A DNA stretch of 64,000 nt from Bacteroidales bacterium UBA6117 (GTDB lineage Bacteria; Bacteroidota; Bacteroidia; Bacteroidales; VadinHA17): positions 1 to 64,000 of the forward strand of contig DIWB01000016.1 of assembly GCA_002428385.1 (NCBI GenBank). The letters run 5' to 3'. Positions 8,507 through 15,837 of this stretch are shown here, one piece after another; the first letter of the stretch is position 1, and each line of letters starts with the position of its first letter. The notes beneath the pieces were generated by a model. The model was not told the origin of the DNA and did not search any database. It saw only the letters and a program-made list of their open reading frames with translations. The position numbers and the translations under genes were made by a program.

Positions 8507-8640
8507 GCCCAGGGCGCAGAGCACACTTTGTCCACCGAAGCTTTAGCGAAGGTGGAGGGCTCAGGGCACAGGGCAGGCATGAAGTTGTGAGAAGCCGCGT
8601 ACCGCGTACCGCGTACCGCGTACCCCAGCAACCAGCAACA
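8507..8640. repeat. Heptanucleotide array with embedded palindrome (locus B)
   Basis: The units keep a 7-bp period throughout: CAGGGCG, CAGAGCA, CACTTTG (8510-8530), a 26-bp palindrome, GGGCTCA, GGGCACA, GGGCAGG (8557-8577), then four perfect CCGCGTA units (8595-8622) and two CCAGCAA units (8625-8638). The sequence lies between cydB and the small downstream ORF. The CCAGCAA/CCGCGTA combination recurs in reverse orientation at 26568-26623. Confidence 0.85.
8531..8556. repeat. Palindrome family, copy 3
   Basis: The outer arms TCCACC/GGTGGA match copy 1. The inner core is GCTTTAGC in place of GCCTTGGC: both sides of one pair have changed, so pairing is preserved. Confidence 0.8.
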
Positions 8641-8667
8641 TTAATCTGACAATCAAAAAACTGTAGT

Positions 8668-8793
8668 ATGTATCTATCCGCAATATTGAACTACCTGATC
8701 TGGCCCGCTTTCATCATAGTGAGCTGGTTCGCCGTAAAGGCCGGTCTGAAATATTATGAGAAGAAACATCCTCCGGAAAAAGAGTTGAACTGA
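8668..8793 (+). CDS. Small membrane peptide downstream of cydAB (CydX-like candidate)
   Basis: The ORF has 41 codons plus a stop and starts MYLSAILNYLIWPAFIIVSW. One hydrophobic helix (about 3-25, rich in Trp and aromatic residues) is followed by a basic and acidic hydrophilic tail (KYYEKKHPPEKELN). Size, single helix, aromatic N-terminus and location after cydB resemble CydX/CydS-type subunits that stabilise heme d in other bd oxidases. Sequence identity to E. coli CydX is not apparent, so the assignment rests on position and topology. It is too short for ordinary gene callers. Confidence 0.5.
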   Translation: MYLSAILNYLIWPAFIIVSWFAVKAGLKYYEKKHPPEKELN

Positions 8794-8861
8794 GCCGGTC
8801 AGGCATGATTCAACGGGAGGTTGTGCTGAAGATTTCTTTTGCCGGTCTGCTTCCGTACCTG

Positions 8862-9584
8862 TTACCGTGATTGAAATGGAAGGTACAGGGCTGCAACAGA
8901 TATCAGTATATAAACAGGGATTATAAGGGGAGCAGAGGCAATGCCGAAGATCAGGAGCATTGCCACAGTAACTCCTGCCATTATGAACCTCCATTCATTG
9001 CCGCTGAAACGGAATCCATTGAATTTGTTCGACAAGAGCGGAATCCGGGTTACCATCAGTATTGATAATATTATAGTGTACACCGCAAGTGCAACGGGCG
9101 ATCCGGTAAACGAACTGATAAGGGGTGAATGCGAGTATGCAGCAGCCAGAACGACTGAGATTGCTGCAATGGCATTTGCGGGCGTCGGCAATCCTTTGAA
9201 AACCGTTGACTGTGTGGTGTCGACATTGAATATTGCCAGCCTTAGTCCGGCAAGAACGGGCATCAGCAGTGGGACAAAGGGCAGGATTTCTGTCATGAAA
9301 GGGGAGGCCCCCTGTGCCTGGCTGACACCGGCTTCTATCATTTTATGTATGATCAGCGCCGGAGCTACACCGAAACTGACTACATCGGCAAGACTGTCGA
9401 GCTCTTTACCGGTTTCGGAGTAGGCATGGAGCAGGCGTGCGGCAAATCCGTCGAAAAAATCAAATACCATGGCCGCAACGATCAGCCACGATGCAGTTGT
9501 AAACATGCCCCTGGATGCAAAAATAACTGCAGTGAATCCTGCTGCCAGGTTGAGACAGGTGATGAAATTCGGAATGTGCTTCAT
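8862..9584 (-). CDS. pssA: CDP-diacylglycerol-serine O-phosphatidyltransferase PssA
   Basis: This 240-residue inner membrane enzyme makes phosphatidylserine from CDP-DAG and serine, the substrate of the Psd encoded at 2 kb. The CDP-alcohol phosphotransferase signature is present as DFFDGFAAR, then about eight residues, then GKELDSLADVVSFG (D-G-x2-A-R-x8-G-x3-D-x3-D pattern). Several hydrophobic helices follow. It begins with MKHIPNFITCLNLAAGF, typical of the class II bacterial enzyme. The gene is divergent from the HAD phosphatase gene, with a shared 100-bp promoter region. Confidence 0.94.
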   Translation of the reverse strand: MKHIPNFITCLNLAAGFTAVIFASRGMFTTASWLIVAAMVFDFFDGFAARLLHAYSETGKELDSLADVVSFGVAPALIIHKMIEAGVSQAQGASPFMTEILPFVPLLMPVLAGLRLAIFNVDTTQSTVFKGLPTPANAIAAISVVLAAAYSHSPLISSFTGSPVALAVYTIILSILMVTRIPLLSNKFNGFRFSGNEWRFIMAGVTVAMLLIFGIASAPLIIPVYILISVAALYLPFQSR

Positions 9585-9685
9585 GTCTGTAGAATCACGC
9601 CAACGGGATGATGGCCAGCAAAATTAGGATAAATTTTACATGATTGAGAGAAATTATTAGATTTGCATGAATTATTACTGTCTTG

Positions 9686-10138
9686 ATGATCAGTTTAAAG
9701 AATATTAGGATTGCAGTGGATTTTGATGGTACCATTGTGGAGCATGAATATCCGGGTATCGGCAAGGAGAAGCTGTTTGCATTTCAGACACTCAAGGAAT
9801 TTGAGAAGCTGGGTGCAAGGTTGATCCTGTGGACTTTCAGGGCAGGGCCTGAACTTGAGCAGGCAGTCGAGTTCTGCAGGAAGAACGGGATAGAGTTCTA
9901 CGCCATAAACAGGAACTATCCCGAGGAAGTATATGACGAATCCATCAGCAGGAAGATAGACGCTGATGTTTTTATTGATGACAAGAACGTGGGCGGGTTC
10001 CCCGGCTGGAGCGAGATATGGCAGATGCTTGTCCCTTTCGATCTGCACCAGCAGGAAATGGAACGTCAGATCGCGAATGCAAGGAGGAACAGTCTGCGGC
10101 GTTTGTTTGGAAGGAGAGACAGACAGAATGAAGGCTGA
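9686..10138 (+). CDS. HAD-superfamily hydrolase, BT0820-like phosphatase
   Basis: The protein has 150 residues from the ATG at 9686; a TTG one codon upstream is less likely. HAD motif I is IAVDFDGTIV near residues 8-17 with the nucleophile and acid Asp pair. Motif II lies in LILWTFR and motif III/IV in the ADVFIDDKNVGGFPGW segment. The small size and the absence of a large cap domain match the BT0820-like HAD family known from Bacteroides. The physiological substrate is unknown. The stop overlaps the start of the next gene by 11 bp, so the two are probably co-transcribed. Confidence 0.85.
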   Translation: MISLKNIRIAVDFDGTIVEHEYPGIGKEKLFAFQTLKEFEKLGARLILWTFRAGPELEQAVEFCRKNGIEFYAINRNYPEEVYDESISRKIDADVFIDDKNVGGFPGWSEIWQMLVPFDLHQQEMERQIANARRNSLRRLFGRRDRQNEG

Positions 10139-11249
10139 TAACTTAAAATCAATCATTGCGGTCATTTTTATCGTGATGGCTCTCATTGCCGGTTCATGCT
10201 CCAACAGGGCAGGAAATGCCGTAAAAACCTCAACTGAATCAGCGGGGAAAGCCAGCCCCGGTCTGCCGGCAAGCCTGATAAAGATGGAGTCTCCGGTTGA
10301 GAATGAGGAGTACAGGCTTAATGCCAGGGTTAAGATATCGCTTGAACCTGTGGCAGATGCAGGAACACTTGACTCGGTGAGGGTAACCTTCGATGGGAAA
10401 CAGGTTGCCATCCTGATTTCGGCTCCATGGGAATGCACCGTCTCAGGTGATTATACCGGGATGACAGGCAGAAAACCTGTCAAGGCTGTGGCCTATACAT
10501 CCGGCAAGACTCAATCGGTAACCCGGTTTGTTTTAATTTACTCTGATTTAACACCAAAAAAGCTTGGCTTCAGGATTATCAATACCTATCCGCATGATCC
10601 CGGCGCTTTCACCCAGGGACTGTTCTTTCACGACGGCGTTCTTTACGAAGGCACAGGGCAGGAGACGGGATCGACACTCCGGACAGTGGAGCTTGAAACC
10701 GGAAGGGTGATAAGGCAGCATATCCTCGATCCTTCTCTTTTCGGTGAGGGGATAACCCTTTACAACGACAGGATATTCCAGGTGACATGGCAGAACAAGG
10801 TGGGCTTCGTTTACAACAGATCCGACTTCAAACAGATCAATAAAATATATTATCAGGGCGAGGGATGGGGTCTTACCACAATCGGCGACAGGATCGTAAG
10901 AAGCGACGGCTCCAATATCCTGTATTTTCATGAGCCTCAAATGTTCGATGCCGTTTCGAGGCTCGAGGTTTATGACAATGAAAAGAAGGTTGACCAGCTA
11001 AACGAGCTTGAATACATAAACGGTGAGATATGGGCCAATATCTGGATGACAGATCTCATTGCAAGGATAGATCCACTTACCGGCAAGGTAAATTCTTACG
11101 TAGATCTCACACGGCTTTACCCCGAAGCAAAAAGACGCGAGGTTAATGCAGATGTCCTTAACGGAATTGCATGGGACCAGAATGGCGGAAGGATATTTGT
11201 AACCGGCAAGAGATGGCCCGGCCTTTATGAGATAGAGATCATTGAATAA
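10128..11249 (+). CDS. Glutaminyl-peptide cyclotransferase (plant-type QC), lipoprotein
   Basis: The protein has 373 residues. It begins MKADNLKSII and carries a hydrophobic stretch ending in a lipobox-like IAGSC near residue 24. A 100-residue linker/Ig-like part is followed by a five-bladed propeller of the glutamine cyclotransferase family (FRIINTYPHDPGAFTQGLFF, YEGTGQETGSTLR, GEGITLYNDRIFQVTW, ELEYINGEIWANIW, NGIAWD). The enzyme converts N-terminal Gln of exported proteins to pyroglutamate in the periplasm. In Bacteroidetes many exported proteins begin with Gln after signal cleavage. ATG 10128 was chosen over upstream in-frame codons because it supplies the signal peptide. Confidence 0.9.
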   Translation: MKADNLKSIIAVIFIVMALIAGSCSNRAGNAVKTSTESAGKASPGLPASLIKMESPVENEEYRLNARVKISLEPVADAGTLDSVRVTFDGKQVAILISAPWECTVSGDYTGMTGRKPVKAVAYTSGKTQSVTRFVLIYSDLTPKKLGFRIINTYPHDPGAFTQGLFFHDGVLYEGTGQETGSTLRTVELETGRVIRQHILDPSLFGEGITLYNDRIFQVTWQNKVGFVYNRSDFKQINKIYYQGEGWGLTTIGDRIVRSDGSNILYFHEPQMFDAVSRLEVYDNEKKVDQLNELEYINGEIWANIWMTDLIARIDPLTGKVNSYVDLTRLYPEAKRREVNADVLNGIAWDQNGGRIFVTGKRWPGLYEIEIIE

Positions 11250-11655
11250 GCTTTTTCCCTTCTCTTATCACTCCGGCTGCCCCTTCATAAACCAGCGGTA
11301 TCCCGAACATCCGTCCCCAGTCGTTTCCGGTTCCGACAGGTACCAGTCCGATTGTAACTTCTTTCGGCAGACAATGATCCTGAGTGAAGACACCGTTGAT
11401 AATCTCATGCAGTGTGCCGTCGCCGCCGATTGAAATTATCTTCCTGTAACCTTTGGCAAGAATTTCCCTGGTGAATTCCTTTGCCTGACCTCTCCCTGTT
11501 GTAGTAAGTGAGGTGAACCTTATGCCGTTCCTGCCGAGTACGTCTGAAATCCTGTCACGATCCTTCGATCCTTTGCAGTTGCCCGCGTTCGGATTAAAGA
11601 TAGCGCACCATTCGGGAAAGGTTCCGGGTTTTTCCATCGGGATTCTTTTGGGCAA
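11239..11655 (-). pseudogene. Truncated diacylglycerol kinase catalytic-domain protein
   Basis: Only about 138 residues remain. They show the N-terminal half of the DAGK/sphingosine-kinase fold: CAIFNPNAGNCKG, the IISIGGDGTLHEIINGV nucleotide-binding motif and LVPVGTGNDWGR. Family members are about 290-320 residues with a second beta-sandwich domain that completes the active site; this domain is absent. The stop codon lies inside the end of the convergent glutaminyl cyclase gene, and no C-terminal remnant can exist beyond it because that sequence codes for the cyclase. A rearrangement has probably cut the gene. Retained function as a half-protein is unlikely but not excluded. Confidence 0.7.
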
Positions 11656-11841
11656 ATATGTGAATAAATGAAGAATAATAGCTTTTCAGAGAGACTAAAA
11701 TTACAAAATTGCAGTGAATCGCAACAGGTGAGCACATTAAGGCTTCTTAAGAAAAGACACTGTTAATAAAATGTTGATAAGGACAAATAAAATGTTTACA
11801 ATTACATTATTGGCTCTCCAAAGCTAAAAATTCATAAGTAG

Positions 11842-11849
11842 TAAATTTG
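11842..11849 (+). promoter_or_regulatory. Putative -7 box of parA
   Basis: TAAATTTG matches TAnnTTTG 39 bp upstream of the parA ATG. No good -33 TTTG is found at 19-21 bp, so the call is weak. Confidence 0.35.
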
Positions 11850-11887
11850 AAGCTCGAAATGAATAAGGAATTTCAATCTGGAAATAA

Positions 11888-12664
11888 ATGGGACGGATCA
11901 TAGCTATTGCGAATCAGAAGGGTGGGGTAGGCAAGACGACGACAGCAATAAACCTGGCGGCCAGTCTGGCTGCCCTTGAAAAGAAAGTAATTATCATTGA
12001 TGCTGACCCTCAGGCAAATGCCACCTCGGGGATAGGCATTGACGCCCGTCAGCTGAAGTCAACTGTCTACGACTGTCTGGTTGACGGAAAGGAACCCAAT
12101 GATACCGTAATGGTGACAAATGTTGAGAACCTGTCGGTGATGCCTTCCAACATCGATCTTGTCGGAGCTGAGATAGAAATGCTCGACAGGCCCGAAAGGG
12201 AAAAGATACTCAAGGGTATTCTATCGAAGATTTCCGGGAATTATGATTATGTGATCATCGATTGTTCCCCGTCGCTGGGTCTTCTCACCGTTAACGCCCT
12301 CACAGCTGCAAACTCGGTGATCATCCCGGTGCAGTGCGAGTATTTTGCGCTTGAGGGTTTGGGTAAGCTTTTAAACACGATAAAAATAATACAGGGCAAC
12401 CTTAACCCCGACCTCGAGATAGAGGGTTTTCTGCTGACGATGTATGATTCGAGGCTCAGGCTTTCGAACCAGGTTGCCGAAGAGGTGAATAAACATTTCC
12501 AGCAGATGGTCTTCAAGACTATCATACAAAGGAATGTCAAGCTTTCAGAGGCTCCCAGCTTCGGGCAGCCGGCAATACTGTATGACGCCGATTCGAGAGG
12601 AACCGTCAACTACCTGAATCTGGCCAAGGAGCTTATCGAAAAGCATGATCCCGACGGGAAATAA
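11888..12664 (+). CDS. parA: Chromosome partitioning ATPase ParA/Soj
   Basis: The protein has 258 residues with a deviant Walker A at the N-terminus (NQKGGVGKTTTAINLAA, residues 8-24), Walker A' in DADPQANATSG and Walker B in YVIIDCSPSLGLLT. There is no N-terminal HTH domain, as in chromosomal Soj. It cycles on the nucleoid and is stimulated by ParB bound at parS to segregate origins. It is followed directly by parB, and then by DUF5683 and the LysM transglycosylase, an order conserved in Bacteroidetes. I saw no consensus parS near the operon. Confidence 0.96.
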   Translation: MGRIIAIANQKGGVGKTTTAINLAASLAALEKKVIIIDADPQANATSGIGIDARQLKSTVYDCLVDGKEPNDTVMVTNVENLSVMPSNIDLVGAEIEMLDRPEREKILKGILSKISGNYDYVIIDCSPSLGLLTVNALTAANSVIIPVQCEYFALEGLGKLLNTIKIIQGNLNPDLEIEGFLLTMYDSRLRLSNQVAEEVNKHFQQMVFKTIIQRNVKLSEAPSFGQPAILYDADSRGTVNYLNLAKELIEKHDPDGK

Positions 12665-12677
12665 AACGTTAACCGAA

Positions 12678-13565
12678 ATGACCATGACAAAAAAGAATGC
12701 ATTAGGAAGAGGGCTTGGAGCGTTGATTGATGGTGTTGAGAAAGAGGTACTTGAGAGAAAAGTAGAACCCAACATGGATATAGCAGTCGATTCGATAGAC
12801 GGTAATCCTTTTCAGCCAAGGAGTCATTTTGATGAGCAGTCGCTTGAAGAGCTTGCTGCATCAATTAAAAAGCTTGGTATTGTTCAGCCACTCACCGTAA
12901 GGGAGACAGCGGGCGGACGCTACCAGCTGATAGCCGGCGAGAGGCGCCTCAGGGCGGCGCGCCTGGCCGGGCTGACACATGTACCTGCATATATCAGGAC
13001 AGCTGATGACCAGGCAATGCTTGAGCTTGCACTGGTGGAAAACATCCAGCGTGAGGATCTCGATGCAATGGAAGTGGCAATCAGCTTCCAGAGGCTTATC
13101 GAAGAGTGCAGGGTGACACAGGAACAGCTTAGCGACAGGGTAGGGAAGCAGCGTTCAACAATTTCCAACTACCTGCGCCTTCTGCGCCTGCCGGCCGAGA
13201 TACAGCTCGGAATCCGTAACAAGAGCATCATGATGGGCCATGCCCGAACGCTGGTCAATATAGAGAATCCCAAAACCCAGATGGATGTCTATTACCGCAT
13301 TATCGACGGTGAGCTTTCAGTGAGACAGGTAGAGGAACTCGTCAGATCACTTCAGTCAAAAACGATAAAAGATACGGTCAAAACGGAAAGGAAAAAGAAA
13401 CTCAATGAGGATTTCAAACAGCTTTCCGAACATCTGAACCGGATTTTCTCAACAAAGATAAATTTCAGGATAAATGAACAGGGCAAGGGAAAGATAGTGA
13501 TCCCCTTCGAGAATCCGGAAGAGATGGAGCGCATTTTGGGGCTCTTTGACCGGCTTAACTACTGA
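12678..13565 (+). CDS. parB: Chromosome partitioning protein ParB (CTPase, parS-binding)
   Basis: The protein has 295 residues from ATG 12678 (MTMTKKNALGRGLGALI), or two codons fewer from 12684. An upstream in-frame ATG at 12645 would overlap parA by 20 bp and adds an atypical extension. ParB features are the N-terminal LGRGLGALI ParA-contact segment, PFQPR with the GERRLRAARLAGL CTP-binding box near residue 85, ENIQREDL, an HTH in EQLSDRVGKQRSTISNYLRLLRLP, and a C-terminal dimerisation domain. It forms the parS-loaded sliding clamp that works with ParA. Confidence 0.95.
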   Translation: MTMTKKNALGRGLGALIDGVEKEVLERKVEPNMDIAVDSIDGNPFQPRSHFDEQSLEELAASIKKLGIVQPLTVRETAGGRYQLIAGERRLRAARLAGLTHVPAYIRTADDQAMLELALVENIQREDLDAMEVAISFQRLIEECRVTQEQLSDRVGKQRSTISNYLRLLRLPAEIQLGIRNKSIMMGHARTLVNIENPKTQMDVYYRIIDGELSVRQVEELVRSLQSKTIKDTVKTERKKKLNEDFKQLSEHLNRIFSTKINFRINEQGKGKIVIPFENPEEMERILGLFDRLNY

Positions 13566-13628
13566 AAATAATTATATTTGTCGCTCCGGTCCCGCCCGCC
13601 GCGGGAAAAAATCCGGATTCTGCTGGTT

Positions 13629-14264
13629 TTGAGAACAATTAAGGAAATAAAAATTATTCTCATCGCGTTATTTTTTTGTGTTCCGGCTGTTTTACCGGCA
13701 CAGGACTCAATTGTTGTTTCCAGGCCGGCTAAAAATATCTTCAGACCAGAGCCGATGAAAGCCACAATGCTTGCAGTGGCATTCCCCGGCTTCGGCCAGG
13801 TTTACAACAGGAAATACTGGAAGATTCCATTTGTATACGCGGGTTTCGGAGGCATTGCCTATAGTGTTGGATTTAATTCAGGCAAATACAATGAGATGAT
13901 GAAGGCTTATCAGGATTTCACAGATAAAATCCCGGAAACCGACAGCTATATCGGACTTATCAAGGGCTCCGATCCGGCTGATTACGATCCTGTCCTTCAT
14001 CCTGAAACGTATAACCCTTCAACCAAATCGTGGGTCGAGGATAACCTGCTCAGAGCCGTCGATTACTACAAGCAGTACCGCGATCTCAGTTATATCGGCA
14101 TAGCTGCATGGTATCTGATTACAGTGCTCGACGCAAACGTTGATGCCAGTCTTGCTGATTTTGATGTCACCGATCAGCTCGACCTTCAGGTTGCTCCCCT
14201 GCGGATGCCTGTGCCGGGTGTTGCAGGGGCCGGTGTTAATGTCAGTCTTACTTATAATTTTTAA
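13629..14264 (+). CDS. DUF5683 domain protein, exported
   Basis: A DUF5683 protein with an N-terminal signal sequence (ILIALFFCVPAVLPAQ) and a core beginning with PMKATMLAVAFPGFGQVYNRKYWKIPFVYAGFGGI-type residues. Several hydrophobic stretches and a C-terminal transmembrane-like or outer-membrane beta segment (NVSLTYNF) suggest an envelope location. The start is uncertain: TTG at 13629 gives 211 residues with a clean signal peptide, while TTG at 13578 adds 17 residues of odd basic sequence. No ATG precedes the signal peptide. The gene lies between parB and mltD, as in many Bacteroidetes. The function is unknown. Confidence 0.8.
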   Translation: MRTIKEIKIILIALFFCVPAVLPAQDSIVVSRPAKNIFRPEPMKATMLAVAFPGFGQVYNRKYWKIPFVYAGFGGIAYSVGFNSGKYNEMMKAYQDFTDKIPETDSYIGLIKGSDPADYDPVLHPETYNPSTKSWVEDNLLRAVDYYKQYRDLSYIGIAAWYLITVLDANVDASLADFDVTDQLDLQVAPLRMPVPGVAGAGVNVSLTYNF

Positions 14265-14269
14265 ACTTA

Positions 14270-15823
14270 ATGACCGGAAGAATGATAAATATAAAGAAAT
14301 CACTTGCAGGCCTCCTCCTGGCTCTGCTGTTCACAAACGCCTGGTCAGTAAATGACACCATTATCCTCAATTCAGAGATATATGCCGAAAAAATATCAGC
14401 CGACCTCGACAGCCTTGTTAACAGCTGGTATGTAAAATTGGCATTGGAAGGCCATCCTGATGATTTCATGGGCGATTCGGCAGGAATAGAATATCCCGAT
14501 ACCATCTACAAGGCAAGGATAAGCAAAATATATTCACTGATAAAACTTCCCTATAACAGCATCATACGGAACCATATCCACGTCTACACCATTAGACAAA
14601 GAAAACAGTTCAGTGCAGTTCTCGGCTTGTCTGACTACTACTTTCCCAGGATAGAAGATATATTTGATTCATATGGTCTGCCTGCCGAGCTGAAATACAT
14701 GGCCGTGATAGAATCGGCCCTTAATCCGAATGCAGTATCGCGTGCCGGCGCCACGGGCCTCTGGCAGTTCATGTACAGCACCGGAAGAAGTTACGGACTT
14801 ACCATCAATTCGCTGGTTGACGAACGAAGAGACCCGATAAAAGCCACACACGCGGCGGCAAAATACCTTAAGGACCTCTACAAGATCTACAATGACTGGA
14901 TTCTTGTGATAGCGGCCTATAACTGCGGTCCGGGCAATGTAAACAAGGCTATCAGGCGCTCAGACAACAAGAAGGATTACTGGGCTATCTATTACAGGCT
15001 TCCCCGTGAGACAAGGGGTTATATCCCCCAGTATGTGGCCGCTGCATATGCATTGAATTATTATACCGAACACAGAATCAAGCCTCTGCCTCTCAATATC
15101 CCTGTTGCCACCGATACCATAATGGTAACCACCGATATCCACCTGAACCAGATATCCGAAGTGATGCACATTCCAATGGGAGAACTGAAAGCCCTCAATC
15201 CCCAGTACAGGACAGGACTGGTACCGGGTTCGTCAAAACCATTCTCACTGACACTCCCGATGAACCACCTTGGCGATTTTATCGATCTTAACGATACTAT
15301 CAGGAACTACAAACCCGATATCTATCTGAGCAGGATTAACCAGACAGCCGATCCTACGCGTTCAACCTATGCGCCTCCTGATGTTAAGGGAAAAACAAAG
15401 CTGATTTACACGGTCAGGGACGGAGATAACCTGGGCTTTATTTCTGAGTGGTACCGCGTTGGTCTGTCCGACCTGAGGTACTGGAACAATATATACAGGA
15501 ATACAATAAGGGTGGGTCAGAAGCTCGCCATCTATGTCGATCCTTCAAAGGCCGATTACTATTCGCGGGTTACCAACATGACCTTCGCGCAGAAGCAGGC
15601 TATGGTCGGAAAAACTGCACCGTCGGGTCCGGCGATGAGCTTTATTCAGATGGCGCCTGAAGGGGATTTCATTACCTACACAGTCCGGTCGGGTGATACT
15701 ATTTGGGAAATTGTAAAACAGTTCGATAACGTCAGCGCCTCTGATGTGCTTCAGCTGAACAGCATCAGCGACGCGTCCAGGATAAAAGTCGGACAGGTAT
15801 TGAAAATTAAGAAGAAGAGCTGA
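14270..15823 (+). CDS. mltD: Membrane-bound lytic murein transglycosylase D-like protein with LysM domains
   Basis: The protein has 517 residues (ATG at 14282 is a possible alternative, both before the signal segment SLAGLLLALLFTNAWS). The SLT catalytic domain spans about 115-260, with the catalytic Glu in AVIESALNPNAVSRAGATGLWQF and the AAYNCGPGNV motif. Two LysM peptidoglycan-binding modules follow, at about 378-425 (YTVRDGDNLGFISEWY) and 465-513 (YTVRSGDTIWEIVKQF). It cleaves glycan strands to 1,6-anhydromuropeptides during wall remodelling. It acts in the periplasm and is 5 bp downstream of DUF5683. Confidence 0.93.
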   Translation: MTGRMINIKKSLAGLLLALLFTNAWSVNDTIILNSEIYAEKISADLDSLVNSWYVKLALEGHPDDFMGDSAGIEYPDTIYKARISKIYSLIKLPYNSIIRNHIHVYTIRQRKQFSAVLGLSDYYFPRIEDIFDSYGLPAELKYMAVIESALNPNAVSRAGATGLWQFMYSTGRSYGLTINSLVDERRDPIKATHAAAKYLKDLYKIYNDWILVIAAYNCGPGNVNKAIRRSDNKKDYWAIYYRLPRETRGYIPQYVAAAYALNYYTEHRIKPLPLNIPVATDTIMVTTDIHLNQISEVMHIPMGELKALNPQYRTGLVPGSSKPFSLTLPMNHLGDFIDLNDTIRNYKPDIYLSRINQTADPTRSTYAPPDVKGKTKLIYTVRDGDNLGFISEWYRVGLSDLRYWNNIYRNTIRVGQKLAIYVDPSKADYYSRVTNMTFAQKQAMVGKTAPSGPAMSFIQMAPEGDFITYTVRSGDTIWEIVKQFDNVSASDVLQLNSISDASRIKVGQVLKIKKKS

Positions 15824-15837
15824 TCTCTCTGACCCAG

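Noticed and set aside
8431..8649. A plus-strand ORF over the end of cydB and the following array
   Set aside because: It is out of frame with cydB and its second half is pure repeat translation.
9966..10127. N-terminal extension of the glutaminyl cyclase
   Set aside because: It runs inside the HAD phosphatase gene in another frame, and ATG 10128 gives a proper lipoprotein signal peptide.
11656..11887. parS site near parAB
   Set aside because: I looked for the TGTTnCACGTGAAACA pattern in this gap and the operon and did not see it.
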